Below are positions 13,821-28,800 of a DNA stretch of 64,000 nt, one piece after another. The translations under genes and the position numbers were made by a program. Below the pieces are notes generated by a model. That model was not told the DNA's origin and made no database searches. It worked only from the letters and a program-made list of their open reading frames with translations. Source of the stretch: Eonycteris spelaea (Eukaryota > Chordata > Mammalia > Chiroptera > Pteropodidae). How positions within the stretch are numbered: position 1 is the first letter of the stretch; every line of letters starts with the position of its first letter. The DNA is taken from positions 3,410,001-3,474,000 of the forward strand of contig PUFA01000070.1 of NCBI GenBank assembly GCA_003508835.1, read 5' to 3'.

Positions 13821-16800
13821 CTGAAAGAAACATTGAAAGGTGGTGTGAAACGTACTACAGAGAAACACATGATCGTGGAAGAGGAATCACCTACATATTG
13901 TCCCCACATCCCTTCCCACATATTTCCCAGGAACTGGCAGAGTCATGTGACTGAAGGCAACAGAAACTGAATTTAACCAGAGAGCCTGGGGTACCTATTC
14001 CCTCCTCTTCAAAGAGGAGGAGACAAGGGGCTGAGGATGCAAAAAAAACAGAAACCCTGACCCTTCATGACTAATTAGAGCCCTAATGTTTTTTACGGGG
14101 AGCTTTTGTCTCTGAGAAGCAACCCCAGAGGTCTTCTATGCAGAAAATCTTTGAAGATTTTTTAAAACAATAAGTCAAACATTATGACCATATGGATTTT
14201 CAGCTGCAGCTTCTAAGAGGTAGAAAAATAACACACTGCATATTATGTAGTGAGAGACAGCAGAATGAGAGAGGTGATAAAAAGGTGGTAAAAATGCAGC
14301 AAAAATCACAGTTATCCAATGCCTGGTCTTAGGTATGAAAAACCATTGTGTCCTCAATGGACTTTGAAAGCAAATTGAAAAGTGAAAATTATCAAATCTT
14401 TGTTCTCCTGGAAGGCACTGTTGATAGTATTATTGTCCTCCTCCTGTGGCTGTGACTGGGCCCCCATTTCTGATGACGTTTAAACATACATGGCCCCAGG
14501 GATAACAGCAGCAGGAGGAGTAGGGAGAAGGTCCTGCCATTCGTCCTCTTGACATCCACATTATCTGGCTGACCGTTCCTCCATGCTTCTCTACTACTGT
14601 CATCTACCTCTGGTCACATCCCAATCTTCAATGGAAATTTCGACAACTGTCTCTTCACCCCTCTTTCAGAGGTCTTATGACCTCTTTCAGTGAATGTACT
14701 GTCTGACTGACGCATCTTGATAGTTCCTCATCTTCCCCGGTTCCATCCTAAATTTATCACCCAGATCTACCTGACAAGGAAGATACATAATTCTAATATA
14801 ATTCTCTTTGACCCTTCTGGTTCTCAATCTAACTCTACCTGGTACTGAGACAAACTAACTTCGGTTCCTTGATCACTCAACCGTCTCACAACTTCTTGTC
14901 TATCTTTGGCCCTCTTACACCCCTGCTCTGCTAGATGAATGGCTAATCGCTTGGACCACTGCCTCACCAATGACCACACATTCCAGGCATTCCTCTCCCT
15001 TTGTCACACATACCTGGCAAAACCTTAGCCCCTGATCCACAATCCACATTCTCTTTTCCAAAAGGGAGCCCCTAAAGGCTGGCGGGGCTGGGGGGGGCGG
15101 GAGCGGGGGTGGTGGTGGTGAGGAATCACACATCCATGTGGATTGATAGATCTTCAAATCCATAATTTCCTCTTGTGTTGGGTCCTCAATGCTGCTGAAC
15201 AATCTTTTTCTTTCACTCTCCTATTCCTGTCAATGGCCTCTTCAAGTCTTCATTACTCTAGTTAAGCTCTCGCTCAACCCTAACTACTCCCAAGCAAAGA
15301 ACCTTTCCTCTAATTCTCCATAAACAGAGCCATTCTGCCCTTCCTAACCTAGGAAGCTGGTACCTCAACCACCATCCTTACCACCTTCAAGTCTTTTGCC
15401 TCTAACTCAAGTTCAATTTCTCCATCTGTGCTGCTAATCTTGTCCTACACTATCTTCTCCAAAACCTTTCTACTCAATGGGTGATCCCCATCCACATCAC
15501 AGGCATCACCTAACAGCTTCTTAGAAATGCAGAGTCTCAGCCTCACCCCAAACTTCCTGAAACAGAGTCTTTATTTAACAGATCCTCAAGTGATTCCTAT
15601 GCACACAAAAGTTTGAGAGGTAATGCTCTAGAATTTTGCCTTGAACAACAATCTCCCCCTAAAATGAACCAATAAACCATGATCTAGAGTAGGAGTTGGC
15701 AAACTTTTCTGTAAAAAACCAGATACAAATATTTTAGCCACCGTAGTGTCAAATTAGTCATAGACAATTGTAAACAATGGTCACACTTATATTCCAATAA
15801 AACTTTATTTCCACAAACAGGCAGCAAGCAGGATTTGGCATAAAGATCACAGTTTGCTGACCCCAACTAGAATATAGGTACTGGGCTGATTTAATACCCA
15901 AGGGCAATTGTTCACCACCCCAACCCAAAGGTTTGTATAGTGCAGTGGAAAAAGAAATATACAAAGAATTAGAACACAGGGATTTTAGCCCTGGCCTGAC
16001 CACTCACTATAGCTATATAATCCTGGACAATTGTTGAGCCATCCTGAATCATCACTGCCTTATCATTTAAAAGGATATAAGAATATTCACCCTTGCCTTC
16101 CTCATAGATTTGTTTTAAGGACAAAATTAGGACATGTATGTGCCAATGCTTTGAAAATAAAGTGCGATAGTTGTTAGTTTCTTTTGTGATTGCTTTCTTA
16201 ATGATTCAGGATAAAGCAAGAATCTTTAAGAAGTTGCCTACTCCTCCCTGATAAGTGGAAGGTAAATTCAGGTTTTGTGCAAGATCAGTCACATGTTCAC
16301 AAGTCTCTTAAAAACATGTCAGATTTATATTTCAGTTAATTCTGGACAGTCGTCATTTTCATTAGGATTCTACTTCGAACAAGACAAACCAATTCCCAAA
16401 TCAATGTATATCGAATAATAAAGGAGACTATTCACTGGGATTCTTGCAATTACAAAGAAAAAGAAAAAAGAAGCGTGACAATCCTTGGAAAAGAGCATTT
16501 TCAACTGCATTACAATTGTGTTTTTTCCAGCAGATTCCCAAGACACTGCTAACCTGTCAGTGAGGCGTACTAATGGCCTTTTCCTTTTTCTTGGATCACA
16601 TCTGTTATATTACTACCTAAATGACTAGTGGATAGCTTAATTTACTAGTGCACAGATCACTAAATTCTATTTTCGAATGCTTGAAATTTGGGAGGCAATA
16701 GCTCCAAAATGTCTCAAGTCCAAGGGCTGCTTGGCTTTGCATCATTCTGGGCATTTGTAAACCCCGCTCCACAAGCACACATTGTAAAGATGTGTTTAAT

Positions 16801-19800
16801 ACCATCGATTGCCTGGTCTTTGGGACCTAAAAAGAGCTCGTGGTCTTTTTTTTTTTTCTTTAGAACCTGGTAAATAATAAAATAAAATAAAATAAATGAA
16901 ATAAAATAAAATAATAATAAAGTAAAGTAAAGTAAAGTAAAGTAAAATAAAATAAAATAAAATAAAATAAAATAAAATAAAATAAAATAAAATAAAATAA
17001 AATAAAATAAAAAAAATAAAATAAAAAGATGCTAAATATGCTATTAACCCATGCCAGCTGTGTTTGTGGATGCTGACTGAGTAGTCATTCTGAGGTCATC
17101 CTAGGAAGTTTTGGTCTTCCTTTCACAATTGATTCAAACATTACCTGCTCTGATAAACACCTGATGAACCTGCTGCTGCTGCTTCTTTTTAATCCGAGAA
17201 TACTGCTGCTTCAGCGCATTGATATCTGTGGTCATGCGTTCCATCATCATACTATTAAAAGCTGCGTGATATTCACTTCGACAGGAATTGATTGCTCCAG
17301 GACTCAGCTCTGCAATGTTATTAGATCTCAGACTCTGCTCTTCATTTAGTTCTGTATTCAAGGGAAGAGACAAGGAGATGGTATCAGCGGAGGAGAATGG
17401 GATTAAAGAGGAACAGATTATACTAGAACCTAGTATAGTATCTTAACCTCCAAAAAATCTAAACCACAAAAAAAAATGTACTATAGAATATGTCTAGTGC
17501 TCGTTTTAATTTGGTGCTGAAAATATTTCTACATTTTCTTATTAGCCTAACTACATAGGTCTGAAATGAGCTGTGTGGGCTTATTGCTTGATTTTATTAC
17601 CAGTCTGTTCATTGTATAGACATAAGATCAATTGTTTTCAGATAAAAATCACTGTTATTTTCTAAAATTCCCTTAGAAAAATATAACTCCAGATGTCTAA
17701 AGTCACTGTAAAGATTTCAATATAACTGCATGAGGAATTATAAGAAAATGCTAGTTTGTACAGTTTAATCAATCATTAAAAGTAAGTTTTTAAGTTAAAA
17801 ATAGCAACACATTCTATAAAATTATCAAAACTTCAGATCACTGTACCACTAGAAATGAATGTTTTTATTTATTAGCAGCCATTTCCTGACCATCTATTAT
17901 GTGTGTTATGTCTGATGTGGTTTCGTTCCTGTGATACCTACAACTAGCAGATTTGTCTCAAATAAAATTGAGATTACATGTAAGGGAGAGAAGCCAGTAC
18001 TGTGTGAGAGGGTGCTCACGGACTGCACAAGCAAAGGGAGACAGAAAGAGGCTTCTCTGGCACAATATGCAAAACTGACCTGGGGACCAGCTGAAAGAAA
18101 ATGATTAATGATTGAAAGTGTCTGTCTGCTGAACACTATCTACTGAAAGTGTTCTTCAAATGAAGCCTAAACATCTGATACATTTACTTCCTTTTTTACT
18201 GAAAACGCTTCTGTAAGGAGAAAAAAATTAAAAGAGTACCTGCTAATCTGAACTGAATTAAAACCAACAAGAAGACTAACGATGAAACTTAGGAGAAAGT
18301 GATCATGTCATCTTGGAGCACATCATTGCACAGAAAGAAAAATGGGGAAAAAAATAAACCATAGACCCAGACTCCAGAAATGGAAGTTCAAAATGTTAGA
18401 GTTAAAATACATATTGATCCTGTGGCTAGAAACCAAAAGCTGAAATCCAGGTAACATGAGAGAGGACAGGAGGCATTAAAAAAATGAATAGGGCTCTTGT
18501 TGGGTTCACATTGTTAAAAGTCTTTTCAAAAGATGAGAGGAGAGTACATACCAAGGACATACACTTAAAACAGCATGAACCCAAACCATTAACCAGGTTA
18601 AACTCAAAATGTGCTAAGACGTGGGGAAAATACTCAAAACTACCACTACCAAAAAAGGACAAAAATAAAAATTAAGAAAAGGTTTCTAAGCAAGAAGAAC
18701 AAAAATGATGACAAGATACCCCCATGACTTTGAGAAGTTGGTATAAAGTTAGCAGATGACAAAGAGAATGGAAAAGTACCTGACACCTATTCTGTTTTTG
18801 TCCCCTTTTAGGCAAGGAGAATGGTCTTCAAACTAGAAGTAGAATAAATATCCTAAAGGAAGAGCTACCACTCAAAATGGGAAAGAACAGTGAGAGAACC
18901 ATGAACTACTTCAAAAGAGTTCCTTATCGATGCCTAGACCACAGGAAGTCCATTCTGCACAAGAAAAAAATATAGCATGGCATTCAACTCAGAGCATCCC
19001 GTTTTAGGAGGAACACTACCAAACTGCAGGGCATTTAGAAGTGAATTTATAAAATATTAAAATTTCTGAAAGTCATATCTTATAAGGAATGCTTAAAGAA
19101 ATTCTGAACTTGGACATTGGAGAAAGCTTTGGGGGACATGATGGGTGCCCTTACAGATCTGAAGAAAAGTCCAGTAGAAGAGGAAGTAAACTCGTTCTGT
19201 TTTGTTTAAAAAAATAAATAAAAATAAAAAATAAATAAACCTCTTAGAACTGGTAGATAAGGTTATCTCTTTGCAACTATAAACCATAGACTAAGTGGAA
19301 GAATCTAAAAGAATGTCTCATGATTTAATGAGCTTCTTTTTACTCAAATTCAAGTAGAGGCCATTGTAATGTTTTAGACTCAGAGGGTATTTCTATAGCA
19401 GAAGAGAAGCCATCTAGAATGAATTCAATTAAACTCATATAGAATGTAGTAAGTATCTATTATATTCCAGACTCTATGCTAAGGAATCGAGCATACAAAG
19501 TTGAATCAGATGGGGGTGGTTGGAGAGGGCAAACATCACCTTTAAAAAAAAAGACATATGTATTATGTATGTAACATGCATGTAACACGTGTATTATGTA
19601 CATAGCACAGAGAGATTCTGCTAAGTGATAAAGTAACATAGATCATTTTTAATGAAGAATTTTAATAGTGATAATCAGTTCAGGAAACAGGCATTTATAA
19701 GACACCATAATAATACCTCTGTATAGTGAACCAACACACTGTGATGAATAGAGAGCCACATTTTTACCTTTCATTTGCTTTTGGTACTTCTGCAATTCAG

Positions 19801-22800
19801 GTGCCAGGAACCCACTGAAAGGTCCAAGACACCCTACTGCATTAGCAATAGCATCTTCATCGTCTGGGTCATTCTCTTCATCACTATCTCTGACCTTACC
19901 ATGTCGCCTTGGAAAACATAAAAGAAAAAACGATGTACACATGAGTGGTTTGCAATATTACACTATATTACAAGCAATGTTGCAATAAATAACTTTGTAC
20001 ATACTGTGTTTTGCATGTGTACAAATATATTTGTGGGATAATTCATAAATGTAGAATTGTTGGGTCAAAGGATATATGCATTAGTAATTTTGGTAAATAC
20101 TGCCAAATTGCTTGCCACAAATCCTGTAGCAATTAACCTCTCACCAGCAATGTGTGTCTGTTACCATATAGCTTTATTAAAGAGTGCGCACCAAACTTCT
20201 GAATTTTTGTTAATCCGATAGGTTAAAACAACGACGACAACAAAAAAAACAAGCTCTCAATCTAGTTATGAGCTAAATTTCTCTTACTACAAGTGATGCT
20301 GACTATTCCTATCCTTTTATAACTTTTCAGTTGGGTGATCATTTTTGTTAATTTCTAGAAACTTTATATTGAGAGATATCAGTTACAAATACTTTTCCAC
20401 AAATATTTTTGTATCTGCTTATGGAGGTTCTGTTCTGTCCGGCTTTGTTTTTAGTCACATAGAAAATTAATCTTAAAGTGCTTATTTTTTTCCTTTATTA
20501 TTGTTTTTCATTTTGAGTCTGTTGCTAAGGCCTTCCCAATTCCAAACAACTAAAGCCATTCTTTCACATTTTATTCTGCTAATTGTATTTCACTTTTTCC
20601 ATTTAACTCTTTCGTCTATACGGAATCTATATGACTCTAACTTTATTCCTTTCCAGATTAGATCTCATTGGCCCAGCACCATTTACTAAGTGGTATAACT
20701 TTTTACAACTGATTTGATGTGCTAAGTTTTCACATACTAAACTCCTGTATATATATTTATCAATTTCTGATCTTTACTGTAGTTTAAATTAGCTCATCTG
20801 TCTCTTCATGCACCATTTCTACACTATTTTAATTATTAAGATTTTTAATATTTGATATTTTTAATTAAGTTGTGGGGTTTCTAAATAGCCCTTCAGTTTA
20901 TGTTCCAATCTTCCTTGGAAAGTACTTTTAAAAATCTCTCTTTTGAATTTAAATCAAAACCTTTGAGAAAGAAATATTCAGATTTTAAGTACCAAACCAC
21001 TTTGAATATGTCCCTAGGGTTTAATAGCTAGTAAATTACAATAACAAATGAAGGTATTAAGTCTTCTATCATGAAAACAACAAGATTTAAGACAAAAGGC
21101 CTTACCCAGAAATTGAGGTGGGTTTAACAGCTGCTGGGAATGGCGTGATGTTATACGTGTATTTTTCCCTTAACTCTGCCAATTGTGGGAAAGGGAAAGG
21201 AGCCATAGAATAAACAGTCTGAAAAACAAGAGCAAAAATGCCAAGCCTGAAAGAGGGGCCTTAAATAACTCTTTATCAGTCCTGGAAATACATTATAATT
21301 TGAGTATGAAAAGGTAAATACTGCTTCTTAAACAGTGGGTGGAAAGATTTTACTTCAATATCCGCTTCAGAGAAAGACAAAAGAATGCTGATAAACACAA
21401 CAGTGAGCTCTCAAATCAACCCAGCTGCAACTGGGTATTCCAACTGGTGACTTCCTTCTGCTTGTTTCAGGGATAGGTTAATTCAGAAATCCACTGCTCC
21501 CTTATTTCCTTAATAAAGAACCCATCAGTGTTATTCACACATAGTGCGTGTTTTTCAAAGCTTTGTTTGATGATTTTTATAGACATTTAATGTCAGCCTG
21601 CTGGATAAAATTAAGTCTAGTGGATAATCATGTGATCGACTACACACTTCCCCAAAGATACCACCTTTTCAAATATCTGTGAATGAGTTCTAGGTGAAAA
21701 TTGTTAGCTATTATTGTTAAAGAAAAAAAAAAAGTCATGGTGTAAAGCATAGGCTGTTAAAAATCTATAAATAAAAATGAGAAAAGCACCTGTGCTTCTT
21801 CCAGAACTTCAAAATTATATATCATTCTATCTCAGGAGGAAAGTAATCTTATTTATTCTCTTAATGTTATTAAAATTTAATTGCTCCAAAAATTTAATTA
21901 TATTATTTCTTCAATCCTTAAGGTTCTTATTCACCAAAAAAAAAAAAAGTATGTCCATCACACTAACTTTCCTTTCTCCCAGGAAGCTGTTCAAATACCC
22001 TGATATTTTCTAGGAAAATATTTTAAAGTGTTATTTTCATTTCAGCAGGGCTATTTCTGAAGGCTTAGAGGAGATATCTAGTAACTGCATAGGTAGGAAA
22101 AGGAGAGCTCTGAAAGGGGCTTAACTGTGCTACTGTTTCACTTTACAGCTCAGAGCCACCACTGAGATAGCCAACTGCAATTTTTATCCTAAACGGTCTG
22201 TACATCCACCTGGATACCCAAACTTCATGGTATCCACTTATATATCACTGGACCATCCCAAGGTTCCAAACAAGTAAGTGTTGGTTAACATCCCTTCCCT
22301 TCAATTCTCCATTGATTATTATGCAAAGCTACATAGCTCATAGGGACCATAACAGCCATCTCTAAACTGTCCTATCTCATACACTACATAGTTGATTTAC
22401 TGAAAAGGCTGAGAAGCAGTACAAATGTACTGACAATGAACTGACTCCCCATGGAAAGAAACAGAAGGCATTTTGTGGTTCCTATTAGTCTGGGGTGTGA
22501 GATTGGCCGGTTCCCAATCTCTCTGGGCCTCCTTCTCCTCACCTGAAAAATGAAGGGCATGAAAGTCAGGATGGTGATTACCCGAGGAAAGGAGAGGACG
22601 TGATGAGAACAGAGAGAAGAATATGAGAGTGTTCAACTGTTTTATTCTCAAGCCGTGTGATGAGTATGTACGTTTCATTATATTATTAATACATTCTGTA
22701 TGCCTGAAATACTTTGTAAGTGCATTAATAACATGGTCAGAATGAACTGTCACGTTCTCTGATCTTGCAAAGGTTGCCAACAGCTCATCACTCAAGAAGC

Positions 22801-25800
22801 TGCCTTATTGCCAGCCCAGAATTCTTCCCTCCCTGCTGTTATATCTCCACATATAACAGCAAGGGGAGTGGAGAGATGTGAAATCCTCTCCTCAGCACCC
22901 TGGTTTTGGGTCCGGAGCATGCCACCTCAGCTTGTGCTTCCGTGGAGCAGTGTGGCCTCTGACCATCACAACCCAAATGTGGTCCCACTGCTGGGCCAAG
23001 AGTCAGCCTGCCCCTCACTCACAGCACCTTTTTTCCTTAACAATTTAGAAACTTGATTCAAATATTTAAAAAACCCATGCTATTTGGATTCAAGCTCGCA
23101 AGATTACATTATTAATGCTAGGGATTTCAAAATCTCTTCCAAATGAAGAACGATGTCTCACTGAAGACGATTAATGAGTAACTAGCTGTTCCATTTTTGC
23201 CAGTTTTATAGAAAGTTATCAGGAAATTCCCTTGTCCAACCTCATGAAAGAAGTTTGTAAGAAAGGAATGGGAAGCACATTCAACTAAAGTCCACTCAAC
23301 CAAAGGCATCTGACTGAAAAGAAAGTTGTCTCCACTGAGCTTTCATTTTCTATTTCTGGTCTTCCTTTCTCTATTATTTACTTTTAGTTGGTCCTTCAAA
23401 GTGTGCCTGAAACAAATGTCTACAGTACTTTTTCGCATATAGTCACTCACTAATCTGAAGGTCTCACATAACTGAAAGCATGTTTATCCATGACTATGTC
23501 TCCCTGGCATACTACCACAGTGCTCAGGGTACCTAAGAAGCTCCAGTTTCCAACTTTGTAAGTCAGCGACTTGCAAACAACTCCAGGAAAGTAATTTTCC
23601 TCATCATCTTAGAGCCAAAACATAGTCTACTAATAGAATCTTAGGGTAAGGAAAGAATTTAAACATAATTTAGTTCAACCTCCCTCCCAGGCAGGAGTTC
23701 CCTCTAAAGCACCTCCAACAGATGGTCATAAAGGCGCTGCCTAAACACTTCCAGCACGCACTATTTTGCAGGGCAGACGGTTTCAATTTTTGATAGCACT
23801 AATTCATCAAACATTATTCTTCTATTGAACAAGCATCCACATCCTTATAATTTCCACCCCATCACTGATGGAAAATAGTGAACAGTCCAAGCGTAGATCC
23901 TGCCTTGTGGCACCTGAGAGCTCCCCTAGGAAACAGTAAATTATTGACAAGCACTTTGGGTTCGGTTTTTCCAAGCACCTATGAACCTTCTAATAAACGC
24001 ATCTAACTTTTCTTATATTGCCCTCAAAGAATTCATGAGCGACTTTGTCAAAAGTCCTGCTGAAATCCATGAACACTATATTATTGGCATTCCCCAAATC
24101 TCTTTTTCTAACACTATCAATGTTTTTAAATAGCCATTGCTAACTAATAACTAACTAACTAATAACTAAATAAATAAATAAATAAATAAATAAAATAAAT
24201 GGATGACTGATTTACAGGGGTGAAAAATAGATTATTTTGTGCCTGACAGTTAGAACTGGAAAGAAATGGGGAAGACCAAACAGGGAGAATCTTTTCATCT
24301 CTTCAGCTCAAAAACAAAAAAAAACTTTACATGCAGTCCACATTTTTCATCTGGAGCCATTTCAGATTTGCTGACAGATTTAAGGTCCACCGTAACTGGA
24401 TCACAGCCATTACAATAATTTTTTTTTGAGTGAATACAGAAAGGAGAGTGGCTTGAAATGACATTCAGCCTTTCTCTCCTTAATCCTCTATGATGCCAAG
24501 GAAAACCAACAATCTATTTACTATCCAAACTACCAACACGCTCACATAGACATTTGTATTTAGGTACTGCTGAAAAGGAATTATATGTATTTTTTTCATT
24601 ATTGACATGCTTTTACAAGAAACATGAAAACATAAGTTGTATAAAATTAGGCTCCGTTTATCTTCACCCAGATGTTTTCTCTGGCAGGAGACACGCTACT
24701 AAAACAATCTAATCAGTCAAGCCACAGCCTATGTTTTCTCCCTCAGGATTCTCTTAAAGTAAGGTAACGAGGTGGTTCTCTTTTCTCTCATCCCTAAGGT
24801 TGGAAATTCCTAGCAGACAAAGACAGCGTTGTATCTCAGCACAGCTCTCATTTGTTCTGGCAATGTTTGCACTTGAAGTGAAATAAAATGTTGCCTTATT
24901 CTTCTAAAGAGGATTTCAGCTTTTAGACAGACATGGTTTGAACGAAGTAGAAGCAGTGTGTTGGGTGGTGGGGAAAAAATCACTAGGTGAGGAGTTGGGG
25001 ACTTGAGTTCCAGTCCTGTGTCTGCCACTAGGCAACCTAAGAAATTGGCAAGATGCTCGCTCTTAGAGTCTGAGTTTCCTCTCTGTAAAGTAACAGCATT
25101 AGGTTAGTTGATCTTTAAGCTTCTTTTAAGCCAGAGTTTCTCTTAAGTGTTGTTTAAAAGCCATCTGCGTCGGAACAACCCATGAAACCAAACACTTGCA
25201 TTTTAATGCACTCCTGAGATGTTTCTTACACAAAGTCGAGTTTGAACACCATTGCCTCAAGTTCTAATGTACTATAATTCTGTGCATTCAGTGAGCAACC
25301 AGGTGTATTCTTAGCACTACACTGGTGTTATGGGGATACAGAGTAATATGAAGCCCCTATTAAGGAACTTGATACTTCAGTAGAAAAATAAGAGTAACAT
25401 ATTTGAAAAATACCAAGCAATATAAAATAATCTGTAAGTAGCCTTAAATCACTTGTTGAAAACTCTAAGTACTGAGGAGGACCAGAGAAGGTCTCATCAA
25501 TGAGAGGTGAGGTAACAGAGGCTCTGTAGGGTGTGGGGGTGAAAAGAGATTGAGTAGGATCCAGTGGGTGGGTAGGGTTTTCAAAGACAGAGTGAGTGTC
25601 AGAAGGAACCACAAGCCTTCTCACAGGAATGTGCAAGGCCTAAGAGTGGGAACAGAGCTATGACAGTGCAGTAGGTTCTGGTTGTGAAGCAGTGAGAAAT
25701 ACCTCTGGAGAGGAACAGGGCAGCCGAAGCACACCTGCAGCACAACCTGTCTGAAAATGAGCTTACCTTCCCCATAAACTTACCCTCTTCTACCTAAGCC

Positions 25801-28800
25801 AGAAACATAAAAATTGCCCTTGTTTCCTCCATTTCCTTCTCTCTCACATCATATCCATTTTCCATGGCGGAGTCCTATCAAGTTCACCTTCTCAGTATTG
25901 CCTCTGTTCCAATCTTGTTTCTACCCTACACTCCCTCCTCACAGGCCTGCTGCTATCAGACTGGACCCCTTCAAGTTCACCCTTCAAAGAACTGCCCACA
26001 TAGTTGACATAAAAGAAACAACTCAGACCATTTACCTCCTCTCCTCAGAAGCTTTCCGTTCCACAGCTTTTTTCCCCTTCCAAAGGCTCCGCAGAAGCCC
26101 TACAACTCCCATAAGCATATTACACAACCACTGACCTAAGAGATCGGGTCCAAGGTCCTTGCCATGGGATGTGGTCCTCCACAACCCAACTCTGCACACC
26201 AAACTCCTTATAGCTTTCTTCATACACCATAAAGGTTGCCACTGCCATGCTGTTGCTCACGCTGCCCCCTCAACCAGGAACTGCCTCTCCACTCTGTACC
26301 ACTGCCACCAACACATATGCGCACGCCCCGGCACGTGCATTCACCTGTGTTTATGTACACATCCATACACGCATACACACACAGAGCCTGACCAACTGCT
26401 ATTTGTATTCAAAGGTAAAATCAGACATTAATTCCCTCAAGGAAACCTTCGGACACATAGAGTAATTCGATAAATATTTGCAGAAGTTAATATAGGGCCT
26501 AGGAAACTAGACTGATGCATTTTACTTACTATAGTTAATAACAAGGAAGCACTGAAGGTTTTTTGAAGAATAATGACATGGCTGAACGTGTCACAAGGGA
26601 AGACTATTACTTAGCATAGACTATTATTGGCAGCAAAATGTTGATTGTTTTTTATACACAGTCAGAAGGAATCAGAAGGCATCTGGAAGGAAGGCTGTCA
26701 CCTACAAATGTTGGCTAATTCAGCAAACACTTATTGAAAAAGAGAAGACATAAAATTAATCGCAGACTCTCAAAAGATGTTTGCTCAATGAATAAATGTA
26801 TGGAGCACCTCTAGTAAAAGGCAAAGCGCGACATGTTACGAGCAAATCCTAGTCCCTGTCCTCAAGGAACTTAAAATGCCACTAAGGAAACAAAATACAG
26901 TCTCAAAGAAGAACAAGAGAGATATGGTCTCAAATCAAAGTAGAGAGAATATTTATAAGAGAGGTACAAAGAAAATGTTGTGGTGATTCAAAGAAATAGG
27001 AGATTATTTTAGTTAAGACTATCAGAGGATGTTTCATAAAGTAGATGGCATCTGAATCAAAAAAGAAGGAAGAAGGCCTGAAACATATGAAGGTAAAAGA
27101 GAAAGATCAAACAGATAGAGCAAAGGTAAAGAGGAAGCATATCCCCAGCATTTCTGGGAACAAGGAAGATAGATTGGCTGGACTAGAATATAGAATAGGT
27201 CAAGGGTACAAAACAGAGGAATGGAAACTTCTGGCTGAAAAGATAAGTTAACAAGTTAACAAAGATAGTTAAGAGTATTAAATGGTAAGCTGAGAAATCC
27301 ATGCTCTGTTTTGTAGGCAGGGAGTAGCCGCTGAAGTTTCGTGAGTGAGGGAGAAGGGATGATATCTCAGTCCTGCTTTGGGGTATGAATCAGGCAGTTC
27401 TGTAGGATGTAAAGGATCTCATACATGGAAAATGCCAAGCATAGACCTGGCACAGAGTAATGCTCAATAAAAGGCACTTCCCTCCAAGAGAGAGAATGAG
27501 TAATGAAGCAACAGCAAGTGAGAAGAGTCAAAATCAAGCACAGATGTCAGGGTCGGATAGAATACTTCCTTCTCTGAGACAAGAAGGAATCAAGAAGAGA
27601 TGAAATGCGAAGAAAAGTTGAAATAAAAAAATGAATGTTCAGGGAAATTATATCAAGAGATGGATATTCTCAATAAATCGGTAACTGCTAAATGTAAGAG
27701 GTTCCGAGAAGGAGCTGTGAGTACGGGGAAATGAGCAAAGGAATGGAAGTTCCACACTTCTTAAGTCCTAAATCAGCACCAAAAATGACCTCAGACATGA
27801 ACTCCGACATAAAAGTAAATTTTGAAACCAAGAAAAGACAGAAATGACAGAGAAGGAAGGAACTAAGGCCCAAGGACAGCCTTGGAAAGAGCCACGGTTG
27901 GTCAGTGGGCAAGAATAGGAAGAACCAGGAAGAGAAGAAGAGGTCAGAAGCATTGGAGGAGAATGAGGATAATTATAGTATAGGACCTAATGGCAGAGAG
28001 ATTGCTAACAAACTTCTCTTTCCATACTCTGTTGATTTCAATGACTTGGTGAATATTGAGATAGAGTAGCATACCAGAAAATAGCAAAATCCTTCAAGCC
28101 TTTCATATTGAAATTTGATTCATATATAACATGAATTGAAAATGGGGGCAAAACCAACCAAAATGCTGATTTGAATAATCTTTTTATCCTTAATAATTTC
28201 TCCTGCAAAATAATTATTTCACCCCATAATTCTTCCCTTAGGAAGGCTAAGAATCAGATTCAGAATAAGCATCTGGTGATATGGGTGTTGTTGGTTTTTT
28301 TTGGTCAGTTTTTAAAATTTATTTTTGTATGGCACCTCCAGATTTTTAAACAATGCAATTTGAATGAAAGCCACGTCAAATATCCATTATTCATTTCTTC
28401 CTTCCTCTTGTGACATAGTAAAATTCTTATCAAATTATATATAGGCTCTTGGTCAACTGAAAAACTCAATGTGAGGGCTGGCTAAATACATTTCCCAAGA
28501 CCACTGCCCTGGCACCGCTTGTTCCCACGGTACTCAGAATTCCAAGCCAAGGCGGGACGAGTGTCCACTCACCTGCATGAGTTCATGGCTTTCCAGAAGA
28601 TCATTCTCCAGCATCTCCTGGGTAAGGCGCCCCATGGTGCTATAGAATTCATCTGCTGTTTCACAACATTCTATCTGCCTAGATGAAGAAAGGACAGAAG
28701 AAGGAATTGTTTTGGACACCCATGCTATCTATTGGGTATGTGCTTCAGTACAATAGGATATGTTACCTCTTGCATTACATCAATCAAGTTAGCAATCAAC

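Larger units (their letters stand above)
13821..17144 (-). other. TBC1D30 intron 11
   Basis: Contains two hAT DNA transposon fossils, a MIR, a G-rich run and the long TTTTA repeat near exon 11. The stretch 14,560-15,480 is pyrimidine-rich and unassigned. Confidence 0.8.
21219..28572 (-). other. TBC1D30 intron 8
   Basis: Contains a CR1/L3 fossil, an AAAT-type microsatellite, a MIR-like copy and an L2 copy. The 26,500-28,500 part resembles old dispersed repeat sequence, but I cannot assign it. Confidence 0.8.

Noticed and set aside
25814..26431. Overlapping plus-strand open frames of about 100 codons
   Set aside because: They lie in antisense L2 sequence, whose pyrimidine-rich composition avoids stops.
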